NCBI RefSeq assembly: GCF_036038375.1 | Contig: NZ_CP107935.1 | Location: forward strand, 558,001 to 622,000 | Length of the DNA: 64,000 nucleotides | Direction of reading: 5' to 3' | Source: Streptomyces sp. NBC_00414 | Lineage (GTDB): Bacteria > Actinomycetota > Actinomycetes > Streptomycetales > Streptomycetaceae | Shown: one piece after another, positions 37,111 to 45,953 of the stretch | How the letters are laid out: every line of letters begins with the position of its first letter | Position numbering within the stretch: the stretch's first letter is position 1 | Position numbers and translations under genes: made by a program | Notes under the pieces: generated by a model | The model's database searches: none | What the model was told of the DNA's origin: nothing | What the model saw: the letters and a program-made list of their open reading frames with translations, nothing else

Positions 37111-37971
37111 ATGGAACGTGACCAGCTCGCGCACTTCCTGCGCCGCCGCCGGGAGGCGATCCGGCCGGCCGAGGTCGGCATCACCGACGGCCCCCGCCGC
37201 CGCACCACCGGCCTGCGCCGGGAAGAGGTGGCGATGCTCGCCGGTATGTCCGTGGACTACGTCGTACGCCTCGAACAGGGGCGCAGCAGTCAGCCGTCGG
37301 CCCAGCTCCTGGTCGCTCTGGCCCGGGCGTTGCGTCTCTCGGACGATGAGCGCGATCACTTGTTCCACTTGGCAGGACACCGGCCCCCGCCCGCCGACGG
37401 GGTGGCACGGCTGGCCCGTGCGGGGCTGATCCGCATGCTCGACCTGCTCGGCGACACCCCGGCCCTGGTCCTGTCCGACCTGGGCGAGGTCCTCGCCCAG
37501 AACCGGGCCGCCCTCCTGCTGTCGGGCGGCCACACCGACCACACCGGCGACCGGCGCTATGTCGTGTACCGCTGGTTCACCGACCCCGCCGCCCGCGCCG
37601 TCTGCCCGCCCGAGGAGCGGGAGCACCACGCCCGCCAGCTGGTGGCAGACCTGCGCGCGGCAGCCGGACGCCGGTCCGGCGACCCCACGGTCACCGGACT
37701 CGTCGACCGGCTGCAGGCCGCGAGCCCCGACTTCCGCAAGCTCTGGGCCGAGCACGAGGTGGCGGTCCGGCGTGCCGACCGCAAGACCTTCCAGCACCCG
37801 AGGGTGGGTCGCCTGCAGATGGACTGCGAGACCCTGGTCACCCCCGACCAGGGCCAGCAACTGCTGGTGCTCACTCCGGCGAACGCCGAGGCCCGCGAGC
37901 GGCTGGACCTGCTGCTCGTACTCGGCAGCCAGGAATTCCCCACCGGGCCCACCGCCCCGCCCGTACGGTGA
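37111..37971 (+). CDS. HTH regulator with MmyB-type ligand domain
   Basis: A 286-residue XRE/MmyB-like regulator. The HTH (about residues 25-80) includes RREEVAMLAGMSVDYVVRLE and QGRSSQPSAQLLVALARAL. The C-terminal part with YRWFTDPAARAVCPPEERE and the ending VLTPANAEARERLDLLLVLG is the MmyB ligand-binding fold. GGAG precedes ATG 37111 closely. It is divergent from the AKR gene, its likely target. The same arrangement occurs again at 50.2 kb with a tautomerase. Confidence 0.88.
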   Translation: MERDQLAHFLRRRREAIRPAEVGITDGPRRRTTGLRREEVAMLAGMSVDYVVRLEQGRSSQPSAQLLVALARALRLSDDERDHLFHLAGHRPPPADGVARLARAGLIRMLDLLGDTPALVLSDLGEVLAQNRAALLLSGGHTDHTGDRRYVVYRWFTDPAARAVCPPEEREHHARQLVADLRAAAGRRSGDPTVTGLVDRLQAASPDFRKLWAEHEVAVRRADRKTFQHPRVGRLQMDCETLVTPDQGQQLLVLTPANAEARERLDLLLVLGSQEFPTGPTAPPVR

Positions 37972-38084
37972 AGCGGCCGATACCGGGCTGCCTGCCGGCG
38001 CACGGACGGCGTCACCGAGGACCGCACAACGGAACCACCGCTCGGCGCCGCAGACCTCGACTGTCCACGACATAGCAGGCCTCG

Positions 38085-38119
38085 TTGAGATGGTCCGGCG
38101 GAGTGACTATCTTCGTGGG
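38085..38119 (+). promoter_or_regulatory. Promoter of the PadR gene, leaderless
   Basis: TTGAGA (38085-38090), 17 nt, TATCTT (38108-38113) then six nt to GTG 38120. Both boxes and the spacing fit a housekeeping promoter whose first transcribed base is near the start codon. Confidence 0.6.
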
Positions 38120-38461
38120 GTGAGTGAGCGTGTGATGCAAGAGCCGACCTTGATGGTGCTGACAGCCCTCGCGGACGCACCGCGACATGGATACGCCATC
38201 GCCCAGGAGGTCAAGGCGATGACCGGCGGTCGCGTCGTGCTGCGTACGGGCGCCCTGTACGGGGCCCTGGACCGTCTGCTCGCCGACGGTCTGATCGACA
38301 TCGAACGCGAGGAGGTCGCCGATGGCCGGGCCCGGCGGATCTTCACTTTGTCCGCGTCGGGACGCGAGCGGCTGACGGTGGAGGCCGAGCGCCTGGCCGC
38401 GGCGGCGAAGGAGGCCACTCGCCGCCTGTCCGTCACACGGCCGTCGGCGGCGACCACTTGA
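38120..38461 (+). CDS. PadR family regulator
   Basis: A 113-residue winged-helix regulator. MQEPTLMVLTALADAPRHGY is the PadR N-terminus; GALYGALDRLLADGLIDIER and GRARRIFTLSASGRERL form the HTH and wing. GTG 38120 is placed by the promoter six nt upstream; ATG 38135 is an alternative. Its stop overlaps the TTG start of the next gene by TTGA, so the two are coupled. It likely controls its own operon in response to a membrane-active or phenolic compound. Confidence 0.85.
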   Translation: MSERVMQEPTLMVLTALADAPRHGYAIAQEVKAMTGGRVVLRTGALYGALDRLLADGLIDIEREEVADGRARRIFTLSASGRERLTVEAERLAAAAKEATRRLSVTRPSAATT

Positions 38462-39360
38462 TCGAGCGTGTGCTGCGGCTGTATCCCGCCGCCTACCGGC
38501 GGGCTCACGGCGGGGAGATCGCCGCGACCTACCGCGAGATGACCGCGGGCGAACCGCTGGGCTCGCGGCTGCGAGAAGGCGCAAGCCTGGCAGCGCACGC
38601 GATGAGGATGCGAACGGGCCTGGTGTCGGCCGCTCGCGCCTCGAAGGTTCTCGCTCCGGCGTATCCCTTCGCCCTGGCCGGTGCGGCCGCCGTCTGCGGC
38701 CTGCACCTTCTGCGTTGGTACGCCGGTCTGGTCATTTCGCCCACTCCGCTGTGGGTGCAGCTTCGAGTGGACCTGTCGGGAGCGTGGGGTGCGCTGCTGG
38801 TCTCGTCGCTGATCGGGTTCGCAGGAGCGGCGTCGGCGCTGGCCGGTCGGTGGCGCGCAGGGGTGCCCTGCACGGTGGTCGGACTGCTTTCCTTCGCGAT
38901 GGCCGCGGTGGTCAGCGGGCCGGCCTTCGGTGACCCGGTCGTCACCCCGGCCGCACTGGTCCTGACGGCGGCCGTGGTGCTCGCCTGCCCGCCGGACCGA
39001 CGCGTGGAGAGCATGGCGGCGGGCCGGGCGGGCATGGCAGGCGCGGTGATCGCGCTCGTCGTCGTACCGCGGGCGGCCGTCGACGCGCACGTCGTGCCGT
39101 GGGTCAGCACCGATTACGGGTGCTGGCCGCTGCTCGTCCTCGCCGCGGCCGGTGTCGCGCTGACCTGGCGCAGTGGATCACGAGGCGGCCTTGAGCTGGG
39201 AGCGATGGTCCTGGCATCCCCGCCCCTGCTCGCCCACGCCTACACCACGGCGTGGGGTGAGCCGAGCGCTGTCACGGGCCTGGCAGCCATACTTGCGGCC
39301 GCCGTCGTGGTCGCCGCGCTGGCCGGTCACCTGAGACGCCCCGAACGCACCCTCCCCTGA
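38458..39360 (+). CDS. Multi-pass membrane protein coupled to PadR
   Basis: A 300-residue membrane protein starting at TTG 38458, overlapping the PadR stop. The start MIERVLRLYPAAYRRAHGGEI is a common opening of PadR-linked membrane proteins. About seven hydrophobic segments follow, for example AYPFALAGAAAVCGLHLL and GAWGALLVSSLIGFAGAASA. No transport motif is recognised. Regulation with PadR suggests a role in envelope stress; this is inference. Confidence 0.78.
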   Translation: MIERVLRLYPAAYRRAHGGEIAATYREMTAGEPLGSRLREGASLAAHAMRMRTGLVSAARASKVLAPAYPFALAGAAAVCGLHLLRWYAGLVISPTPLWVQLRVDLSGAWGALLVSSLIGFAGAASALAGRWRAGVPCTVVGLLSFAMAAVVSGPAFGDPVVTPAALVLTAAVVLACPPDRRVESMAAGRAGMAGAVIALVVVPRAAVDAHVVPWVSTDYGCWPLLVLAAAGVALTWRSGSRGGLELGAMVLASPPLLAHAYTTAWGEPSAVTGLAAILAAAVVVAALAGHLRRPERTLP

Positions 39361-39448
39361 GCGGCCCGCCGCGCCCGGCCACCGGCCCGAACGGAGCCAG
39401 TGGCGTCCGCTCACTCACCACCCACTCGCCGGACACTCGTCAGCCTTC

Positions 39449-39488
39449 AATAGTCCGCTTGACGTAGCATTCCGTTCAACGGACTATT
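39449..39488. promoter_or_regulatory. Inverted repeat with symmetric promoter-like elements
   Basis: AATAGTCCG and CGGACTATT (39449-39457 and 39480-39488) are perfect 9-bp arms, and imperfect symmetry extends inward over 13 of 16 bp. TTGACG (39460-39465), 17 nt and ACTATT lie in the same segment, 22 bp upstream of ATG 39511. It looks like an operator over the DUF4184 promoter. Confidence 0.55.
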
Positions 39489-39510
39489 GGGTCCGTGTGA
39501 GAGGACGCTC

Positions 39511-40377
39511 ATGCCGTTCACCCTGTCCCACCCCGCGGCCGTACTGCCGTTGATGCGACGCCCCTTCAGCCGGGCCGCCCTGGTCGCCGGAGCAGTCGCA
39601 CCGGACATGCCCTACTTCGTCGTCACCACGGGCCTGCCCGTCAGCGCACAGTCCTGGTACGAACCGTTCACCAACGCCACGACCTCGCACACCGCTCTCG
39701 GCGCCGTCACCGTCTCCCTGCCGTACGCCCTCACACTGTGGGCCTTGCTCCGAGCCGGCCGCCGCCCTCTGGAGTCGCTCCTGTCGGCCCCCGCCGTGCC
39801 GTCGCCGCCCCGAACGACCGCCGCACTGACACGTCGAGCCGGGTGGGTCGTCCTGTCCGCCCTGATCGGCATCGCCACACACGTGGTCTGGGACGCCTTC
39901 ACCCACCACGACGGCTTCTTCGTCACCCACGCGCCCTGGCTCACCTCCACACTGGCAGGCAGCCTCACTTGGGCGCGAGCACTGCAACACGTGAGCACGA
40001 TCGGCGGCCTGGCGACCATCGCGGTGTACGTGTGGCGCGGGCGGCCCCGCCCTCTCGCCGACAGGGTCCACCCCGACCCCGGTAACGCGACGCTGCGCCC
40101 AGCCCTCCTCGCAACCACCCTGCTCGCGGCCGTCGGAGCCGTCACCCACGCCTGGTGGCTCACCGACCGCCCGACGGCGACACCCGGACCACCCCTCAGC
40201 GTCGTGATCGAAGGGACGCTGTCCGACGCGGCGAAAGGCGCGGGCGCCACCCTCATCGGCACCGCGGTCCTCTACGTCACCGCATGGTGGACCCGGCACG
40301 CCGTCACAACAGCCCGCGACGGCAGCGGAAGCAACTCCGTGCGCGACGACGCCGCACGGACGAACACCACCGTTTGA
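39511..40377 (+). CDS. DUF4184 family membrane protein
   Basis: A 288-residue protein. The N-terminus MPFTLSHPAAVLPLMRRPFS and GAVAPDMPYFV are the DUF4184 signature; DAFTHHDGFFV adds conserved His/Asp residues, so it resembles membrane-bound metal-dependent hydrolases of the YdjM type. Four to six hydrophobic segments are visible. GAGAGG lies six nt before ATG 39511. It stands alone and is probably controlled by the inverted repeat upstream. The reaction is unknown. Confidence 0.85.
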   Translation: MPFTLSHPAAVLPLMRRPFSRAALVAGAVAPDMPYFVVTTGLPVSAQSWYEPFTNATTSHTALGAVTVSLPYALTLWALLRAGRRPLESLLSAPAVPSPPRTTAALTRRAGWVVLSALIGIATHVVWDAFTHHDGFFVTHAPWLTSTLAGSLTWARALQHVSTIGGLATIAVYVWRGRPRPLADRVHPDPGNATLRPALLATTLLAAVGAVTHAWWLTDRPTATPGPPLSVVIEGTLSDAAKGAGATLIGTAVLYVTAWWTRHAVTTARDGSGSNSVRDDAARTNTTV

Positions 40378-40483
40378 CCCACCTCACCAGCAGCAGCGGC
40401 AGGCACTGAGCGGCTGATCGCGGACGCGTAGCCGCCGCGCCAAGGACGTACCGCTACTGAACTCCTCCACATTTCACGCACAA

Positions 40484-40513
40484 TGAACACTTTAAGTTCA
40501 CATTGGATATGCT
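40484..40513 (+). promoter_or_regulatory. Promoter candidate of the lamin-tail gene
   Basis: TGAACA (40484-40489), 18 nt, TATGCT (40508-40513), 38 bp before the ATG. A short repeat TGAAC-N7-GTTCA overlaps the -35 region. Confidence 0.4.
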
Positions 40514-40551
40514 CCAACAGCTCCATTCGCACCACTGAGGGGGATTCCCGC

Positions 40552-41046
40552 ATGCGCATACGCTTCGTGCTGACCGCAGTTGCCACACTCGGCACCGTCG
40601 CCGCGCTCTCCACCGGCACCGCCCAGGCCGCCGAATACTCGTCCGCACTGAAGGTCAAGGGCGTCCAGTACGACGCACCCGGGACCGACTCCAACCGGTG
40701 CTCCGGGGGGAACACCAAGGACGAGTACCTGACCATCAAGAACTACTCCCGCACCGCGACGGTCAACCTCAAGGGCTACGTCGTCAAGGACGCCACGGGA
40801 AACAAGTTCACCTTCACGGCCAGCCACAAGCTGGAGCCCGGTGACTACGTGAAGCTGCGCGGCGGACGCAACACCGACTCCGACGCCGGCAACGTCGTGT
40901 ACCGCCAGAACTGCAACTTCATCTGGAACAACGACAAGGACACCATCTACCTGTACAAGCCGAGCGGCTCCAGGGCGGACGTCCACTCCTACACCAAGAG
41001 TGCGAACGACCGCGACGGCAACGGCTACATCACGTACCACGGCTGA
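40552..41046 (+). CDS. Secreted lamin-tail (LTD) domain protein
   Basis: A 164-residue secreted protein. Signal peptide MRIRFVLTAVATLGTVAALS then cleavage near TAQAA. The mature part is an Ig-like LTD domain: DEYLTIKNYSRTATVNLKGY, then VVKDATGNKFTF and the Gly/Asp-rich loop RNTDSDAGNVVYRQ. Such domains bind extracellular nucleases, pectin or surface partners in streptomycetes. GAGGGG is eight nt before ATG 40552; the upstream in-frame Met lacks one. A perfect 12-bp hairpin follows. Role inferred. Confidence 0.83.
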   Translation: MRIRFVLTAVATLGTVAALSTGTAQAAEYSSALKVKGVQYDAPGTDSNRCSGGNTKDEYLTIKNYSRTATVNLKGYVVKDATGNKFTFTASHKLEPGDYVKLRGGRNTDSDAGNVVYRQNCNFIWNNDKDTIYLYKPSGSRADVHSYTKSANDRDGNGYITYHG

Positions 41047-41058
41047 CGCACCGCTTCC

Positions 41059-41092
41059 GCGCCCTCCTGCCGAACCTGCCGCAGGAGGGCGC
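41059..41092 (+). terminator. Terminator of the lamin-tail gene
   Basis: GCGCCCTCCTGC-N10-GCAGGAGGGCGC, a perfect 12-bp stem 13 bp past the stop. Confidence 0.75.
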
Positions 41093-41163
41093 TCGGGGGT
41101 GTGCAGTGATCACATCGCGAGACAGCCTTGCATCATGCCCCTGACCAGGCGTTGTCTCGCACG

Positions 41164-42123
41164 GTGAGTACCGAACGACCCCCACACCACGACAGCGACA
41201 TCACAGGCGATCGCTCCGCGCGCCGTGCCGTCACCATCTTCCCCGTCCTCGTGCTGGCCGCAGGCGCCACGGGGCTGCTGCTCCCGGGCAGCTTCGTCGG
41301 CTGGGGCGAGTCGGTGCCCTACCTGCTGGGCGTGGTGATGTTCTGCATGGGCATCACGATGACACCGCAGGACTTCCGCGGTGTCGCCAAACGGCCCTGG
41401 GCGGTAGCCCTCGGACTCGTCGCGCACTACGTCATCATGCCGGGACTCGGCTGGGCCATCGCCCACCTCCTCCAACTCCCGCCGCAGCTCGCGGCGGGCG
41501 TCATCCTCGTCGGCTGCGCCCCCAGCGGCACCGCCTCGAACGTGGTGACGTATCTGGCGCGCGGTGACGTCGCACTGTCCGTCTCCGTGGCCACCGTCTC
41601 CACACTCGTGGCCCCGCTGGTCACCCCGCCTCTGACGCTGCTGCTGGCGGGCGAGTACCTGCCCGTCGACGCCGGATCCATGGTCGTCGACATCCTCAAG
41701 ACCGTACTGCTGCCCGTCCTCGCGGGGCTCGCCGTGCGGCTCCTGGCAGGCCGCTACGTGCAACGAGCCCTGCCGGTACTGCCCTGGCTGTCCGCCCTGA
41801 CCATCGCGGTGATCGTGACCGTGGTCGTGGCGGGCAGCGCCGACGCCATCAAGTCGGCCGCGCTGCTGGTGTTCGTCGCCGTCGTGCTCCACAACGGTCT
41901 CGGTCTGGCACTGGGTTACGGCGCGGGACGGCTCAGCAGGATGGGCGAACCGGCGAGCCGTGCCATGGCCTTCGAGGTCGGCATGCAGAACTCGGGACTG
42001 GCGGCTTCGCTGGCCACCGCCCACTTCAGCCCACTGGCAGCGCTGCCCGCCGCTGTCTTCTCCGTCTGGCACAACATCTCCGGCGCCCTCGCCGCCGCCT
42101 GGCTGTCACGCCGACGGGACTGA
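41164..42123 (+). CDS. BASS family (bile acid:Na+ symporter-like) transporter
   Basis: A 319-residue membrane protein with about ten helices, for example TIFPVLVLAAGATGLLLPG and LLGVVMFCMGITMTPQDF. GCAPSGTASNVVTYLARGDV and EVGMQNSGLAASLA are the family's Na+-site and crossover motifs. Members carry organic anions or pantothenate-like substrates; the cargo here is unknown. GTG 41164 is used; TTG 41128 is an in-frame alternative and the ribosome sites are weak. It stands alone. Confidence 0.85.
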   Translation: MSTERPPHHDSDITGDRSARRAVTIFPVLVLAAGATGLLLPGSFVGWGESVPYLLGVVMFCMGITMTPQDFRGVAKRPWAVALGLVAHYVIMPGLGWAIAHLLQLPPQLAAGVILVGCAPSGTASNVVTYLARGDVALSVSVATVSTLVAPLVTPPLTLLLAGEYLPVDAGSMVVDILKTVLLPVLAGLAVRLLAGRYVQRALPVLPWLSALTIAVIVTVVVAGSADAIKSAALLVFVAVVLHNGLGLALGYGAGRLSRMGEPASRAMAFEVGMQNSGLAASLATAHFSPLAALPAAVFSVWHNISGALAAAWLSRRRD

Positions 42124-42266
42124 CGTGCGGCGCACGCCTTGACCGTGGGAGTCGGAACGGCTTTCTGACCTCGCTGCCTGCAGAGTGCCTGGGGATGGCC
42201 GGTTCCCTCACTTGGTTGTCCAAATGTGCGTTTGTTGCAGAGGGCCGGACAGATGAGCATGTTGGC

Positions 42267-43436
42267 GTGAGCTGGGACAGGAGTGGGAGTGGGCCGTTCG
42301 ATCCGCGAGGCGTACGTGACACCGCCGCCCTCGTTGTCCTCTTGCGCGATCTGAAGGAGCGATCCGGCCTGACCCTGCGCGAGTTGGAGGGGCGGGCCCA
42401 GGAACGGGGAGAGTTGCTGGCCCGCAGCACGGTCAGCGACATGCTCCGCGGAACCCGTCTGCCAGGCCCCGAGACGCTGGCCGCGTACGTCCGGGCCTGC
42501 GGTGCGGCCGAGGCGGACGTGCCCGCCTGGCTGGAGGCCAGGCAACGAGCCGAGGAGGGCGCGGACGGGCGGTCGCCGAACCTCGACCCCAGCCGCAGTT
42601 CCATTCCCACCCCGCCTCCCAGTCCCAGTCCCACTCGCAGTCCTGATCCTGATCCTGATGCCGGTCCCGAGCTCGGTGCAGCTCCCGATCCCGGCTCCGA
42701 TCCCAGTCCTGGCCCCGGTCCCGGTCCCGCTCCCGCTCCCGCAGAGGTCGACAGCTCGGCGCCGCGGACGCGCCCGTGGGTGGCGGCCGTGCGGCTCGGC
42801 CGACTGCGGCGGCGGACGAGGCAGTGGGTCCTGGCCGGAGTGGTCGCGGCGGGCCTGGCCGCCGTCTTTGTGTGGACGCTCTCGACGGCCACGGGCTCCT
42901 CCCCCTCGGACGCGGACCCGCCCGCCGCCTCCGCCAGTCCGGAGACGGCGGCCACCAAGCCCCTGCGGGGTTTCGCGGAGATCCGCCCCGCCCGCTCGCC
43001 CCATCTGTGTCTCACCGAGGGGCGGGACACCCGGGGCGAATACCTGAACGCGGTCGCGGCGCAACTGCCCTGCGAAGAGGCCAGGCCTCCTCACACGTAC
43101 CTCAGGCCCGTCGACCCCGCCGCGTCGCGGACGACGTACTTCATCGAGTGGCAGCACCCACAGCACGGCCCCGGCTGTCTCACTCTGCGCCGCGAGGGGC
43201 CGGGCCGGAACCTGCTGGAACCCTGGCCGTGGAAGAGCTGCGACGCCTCGCGGTCCTACCAGCACTTCAACATCGAGCCCGTCGGCCGAACCGCCTCCCG
43301 CTACCTCCTCCGTCTGGAGGGCACCCGTCGCTGCGTGGGCCTGCGGGACGACTCCACCAAGGCCGGAGCCGACGTCACGGTGGAGCCCTGTGACGGAACG
43401 GCGGACCAGGAGTTCCTGATCAGCTCGGCCGCCTGA
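42267..43436 (+). CDS. Membrane-anchored XRE-type HTH protein with extracellular domain
   Basis: A 389-residue protein. Residues 20-95 form an XRE-like HTH (LLRDLKERSGLTLRELEGRA, STVSDMLRGTRLPGPETL). Residues 110-165 are a Pro/Ser/Asp linker from hexanucleotide-like repeats. One helix near 188-206 spans the membrane. The C-terminal 180 residues, with CLTEGRDTRG and Cys pairs and VGLRDDSTKAGADV and CDGTADQEF segments, look like a ricin-type lectin fold outside the cell. GTG 42267 is chosen for length; ATG 42195 would add 24 residues. Signal relay is inferred. Confidence 0.82.
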   Translation: MSWDRSGSGPFDPRGVRDTAALVVLLRDLKERSGLTLRELEGRAQERGELLARSTVSDMLRGTRLPGPETLAAYVRACGAAEADVPAWLEARQRAEEGADGRSPNLDPSRSSIPTPPPSPSPTRSPDPDPDAGPELGAAPDPGSDPSPGPGPGPAPAPAEVDSSAPRTRPWVAAVRLGRLRRRTRQWVLAGVVAAGLAAVFVWTLSTATGSSPSDADPPAASASPETAATKPLRGFAEIRPARSPHLCLTEGRDTRGEYLNAVAAQLPCEEARPPHTYLRPVDPAASRTTYFIEWQHPQHGPGCLTLRREGPGRNLLEPWPWKSCDASRSYQHFNIEPVGRTASRYLLRLEGTRRCVGLRDDSTKAGADVTVEPCDGTADQEFLISSAA

Positions 43437-43572
43437 GGCGGGCACCGACAGTCCATGATCGCCCTCCCCAGGTGCGACCGTCACCGTCGAGGGTTTGCTC
43501 TTCTGCAGCAGGTAGGCAGCAGGAGCAGGTAGGTGGCAGGCAGGTCTCGCCACGACCGCATCGGACTACTAA

Positions 43573-43599
43573 TTGACATCTGTCGAATAGTGGTAACGT
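43573..43599 (+). promoter_or_regulatory. Promoter candidate of the VOC gene
   Basis: TTGACA (43573-43578) is a perfect -35; TAACGT (43594-43599) follows at 15 nt, a short spacer. The ATG is 73 bp downstream. Confidence 0.3.
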
Positions 43600-43671
43600 C
43601 GAGAGTCGCACCGGGTGACTGCCGGGCGTACCGGCCGAGCACGGGCCGACCTCTTCAACGGGAGTTTCCTG

Positions 43672-44052
43672 ATGACTTCGCAAGCCACATCCAGTCCCGT
43701 GGTCCGCTACCTGGCTGTCACCTTCGACTGTCCTGATCCAGCCGCGTTGGCGCATTTCTACAGCGAGGCTCTCAGCGTGCCCGTCACCGTGTCCACGGAC
43801 GACTTCGTACTGATCGGCCGTGAGGGTTCCCCCGGGCTGGGCTTCTACCGTCTGGACGACTACCGGGCGCCCACCTGGCCGGACTCGTCCGTCCAGAAGC
43901 AGGCTCATCTTGAGTTGGGCGTGGACGACCTGGACGCGGCCCAGGCCCGGCTCATCGCGCTCGGAGCTGCCGTGGCCGACGTACAACCGCTGCCCCAGCG
44001 ACGCCGGATCCTGCTGGACCCCGCAGGTCACCCGTTCTGCATCACCCTCTGA
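43672..44052 (+). CDS. VOC/glyoxalase family protein
   Basis: A 126-residue VOC-fold protein with two beta-alpha-beta3 modules: RYLAVTFDCPDPAALAHFYS opens the first and HLELGVDDLDAAQARLIALG the second, with LDPAGHPFCITL at the end. The usual metal ligands are partly visible (His75-type and Glu/His residues). Members act in antibiotic resistance, glyoxal removal or ring cleavage. GGGAG lies eight nt before ATG 43672. The DUF1963 gene follows after 49 bp on the same strand. Substrate unknown. Confidence 0.85.
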   Translation: MTSQATSSPVVRYLAVTFDCPDPAALAHFYSEALSVPVTVSTDDFVLIGREGSPGLGFYRLDDYRAPTWPDSSVQKQAHLELGVDDLDAAQARLIALGAAVADVQPLPQRRRILLDPAGHPFCITL

Positions 44053-44101
44053 GTGGTCGGCGGTTCGCGGCTTGTCAGTGGCTGGTGGCACGATCTCGGG
44101 C

Positions 44102-44881
44102 ATGACATCGACCGACGAGCAGTTCGTTCACGAGACGGCCGCCAAGTACGGCGTTCCGGGCCCCGTCGCACAGGAGTTGACGGCCGGGTCCCGGCCGTGT
44201 CTCTATCTGGTGCCGCACAGCCGACTGCCTGCGTCTCGGCAGGAGGACACCCGTCCGGCCGCGCGAACGGGCGGGCTCCCCTCCTTGCCGGACGGGGTGG
44301 ACTGGCCCGAGGGGAGAGAGCCGCTCGTACTGAGCGTCGACTGCGCGGCTCTGCCCCACGGTGCTCTGGACATCGAACTGCCCGCCGACGGCCACCTGTT
44401 GTTCTTCACCGAGATCGAGTACCCGCCGGAGTCGTCCTCGGTGCTCCATGTCCCTGCCGGATCACCCACCACCGAGCGCGCCGCGACGTACGACTTCGAC
44501 GGTGAACCCATGCAGGTCAGGGTCTATGAACCACAAACCCTCTACCCCCTGCCCGGGCTGACCCTCGACGAGGACAGGCGAGACGCTCCGGCAACCCGCG
44601 CTTTCCTGGACGCCGACGGAAACGGCGACGTGCTGGACAGTTTCGAGGAAGCCGTCCTCGACGCGGTCTCCGGCGGAACGCGCCCCGGCGTCTGCGTGCA
44701 GATAGGCGGGTTCTCGAACTCGTGGGACGAGGCCCCTGACGAGGGTGACCTCGTACTCCTCGCGCAGATGGCCGGACAGGCGATCGACTACAACGTCTAC
44801 ACGATGAACCTGATCGTGGGCACCCGTCAGGACATCGCCGCCCGGGAGTACGGCAACCTCCAGTACGAGCAGCAGTGCTGA
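44102..44881 (+). CDS. DUF1963 family protein
   Basis: A 259-residue cytoplasmic protein of the YwqG/DUF1963 family. RTGGLPSLPDGVDWPEGREP (residues 58-77) followed by LVLSVDCAAL and LLFFTEIEYPP match the family core; IGGFSNSWDEAPDEGDLVLL is the C-terminal signature (QIGG..). The role of this family is unknown. It follows the VOC gene by 49 bp and may be co-transcribed; no good ribosome site precedes ATG 44102. Confidence 0.83.
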   Translation: MTSTDEQFVHETAAKYGVPGPVAQELTAGSRPCLYLVPHSRLPASRQEDTRPAARTGGLPSLPDGVDWPEGREPLVLSVDCAALPHGALDIELPADGHLLFFTEIEYPPESSSVLHVPAGSPTTERAATYDFDGEPMQVRVYEPQTLYPLPGLTLDEDRRDAPATRAFLDADGNGDVLDSFEEAVLDAVSGGTRPGVCVQIGGFSNSWDEAPDEGDLVLLAQMAGQAIDYNVYTMNLIVGTRQDIAAREYGNLQYEQQC

Positions 44882-45019
44882 GCCGGTCCCTCGTCACGGG
44901 CCCGGGAGCGCCCCGCCCGTCACCGAATTCGGCGTGGGCGGCGACGCGTACGACGCCGCGTCCCGCACCGGTCGTACATCGGGTGGCATGATCCGTGTTC
45001 TTGCGGGCACTCGGGGCTC

Positions 45020-45364
45020 GTGCCACATGTACCTGCGGAGCTCGTTTCGCAAGTGAGGTTTGCTCTGGTTCAGGCCGGCTTCCAGGTGCTGAGCGACACG
45101 GAGCTCGGTGTCCCGGGATTGCGGGTGACCGAGGTGTCCGCGGGCGCTCTGGTCAGCTGGACGGCCTCGGAAGAATTCGCCTCGCTGGCTCGTGAGCGAG
45201 GTGGCTGTGCCGCGAGTGACGACAGCATACGGGTGATAGTGAAGGTCGCCGTGTCAGGGCTGCTGCTCCGGCTCGGGCACAGCGTCGCCGAAACGGTCGC
45301 CGAAGGCGATCTGCTGGTGCTGTCCGGCACGATCAACGCGCCGGACAGCGGTGATCGGAAGTAG
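45020..45364 (+). CDS. Small hypothetical protein
   Basis: A 114-residue protein with GTG start at 45020. Its body (QVRFALVQAGFQVLSDTELG and GALVSWTASEEFASLARERG) reads as a regular alpha/beta fold without membrane segments. Ribosome site is not obvious. It may be a short DUF-type protein; no family recognised. Confidence 0.55.
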   Translation: MPHVPAELVSQVRFALVQAGFQVLSDTELGVPGLRVTEVSAGALVSWTASEEFASLARERGGCAASDDSIRVIVKVAVSGLLLRLGHSVAETVAEGDLLVLSGTINAPDSGDRK

Positions 45365-45953
45365 CCGATGGGTGGAGATGGCCGACCGTATCGACGGCCT
45401 CGGCCCCTCCCCCGGCGCCGGTGTCACGTCCTGGGCTCGGCGCGACCGTGCTGAGGCCGGTGTCCACGGACTGAGTTTTCTCGGGAACGCCGTGGTGAGG
45501 GCGTGGAGGGCGAATGCGTCGGTCCGGTGTGCGGACATGTCGCGCCGACGGTGGGACGCTGGTCGTGTCCGGCCGTCGACGCGCGGATGTGCGGCAACGG
45601 CCGGAAAGCGCGAGGGACCCAGGTTTCCCCGGACCGGACCTCGCGCGAGGCGCCCTCCTGGCAGTGCGAGACGGCGGGAGTCGCCTCTCTGGGCGCGCCC
45701 GGAGAGCGGAGGCCGGAGCCGCGTAGTCGGCGATGCGGCTCCGGCCGACCTCGACAATCCGAAGCCGCCCAGGGACCGGGGGCCCGCGGTGCGGGCCACA
45801 GCCGCCTCGAATCGATCTGCACGGACACATCAGTCGTGTGTCCATGGACACGGCCGGTTTCCTCTGCCGGTCACCGGGCACCCGGTTCATGATCGGCCGT
45901 ACAGCGGCAAGCCAGATCCGGCGCACCGCGCCGGATGAGAACGGAGGACCACC
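45365..45953. other. 589-bp region without a recognisable gene
   Basis: Open frames exist on both strands but are Arg/Pro-rich shadows without ribosome sites, domains or consistent codon bias. It probably holds the promoter of the LPFR peptide gene. No repeat or strong hairpin stands out. Confidence 0.5.

Noticed and set aside
45333..45938. Overlapping open frames on both strands in the 589-bp gap.
   Set aside because: Arg/Pro-rich with no domain or ribosome site on either strand; no choice between them is supported.
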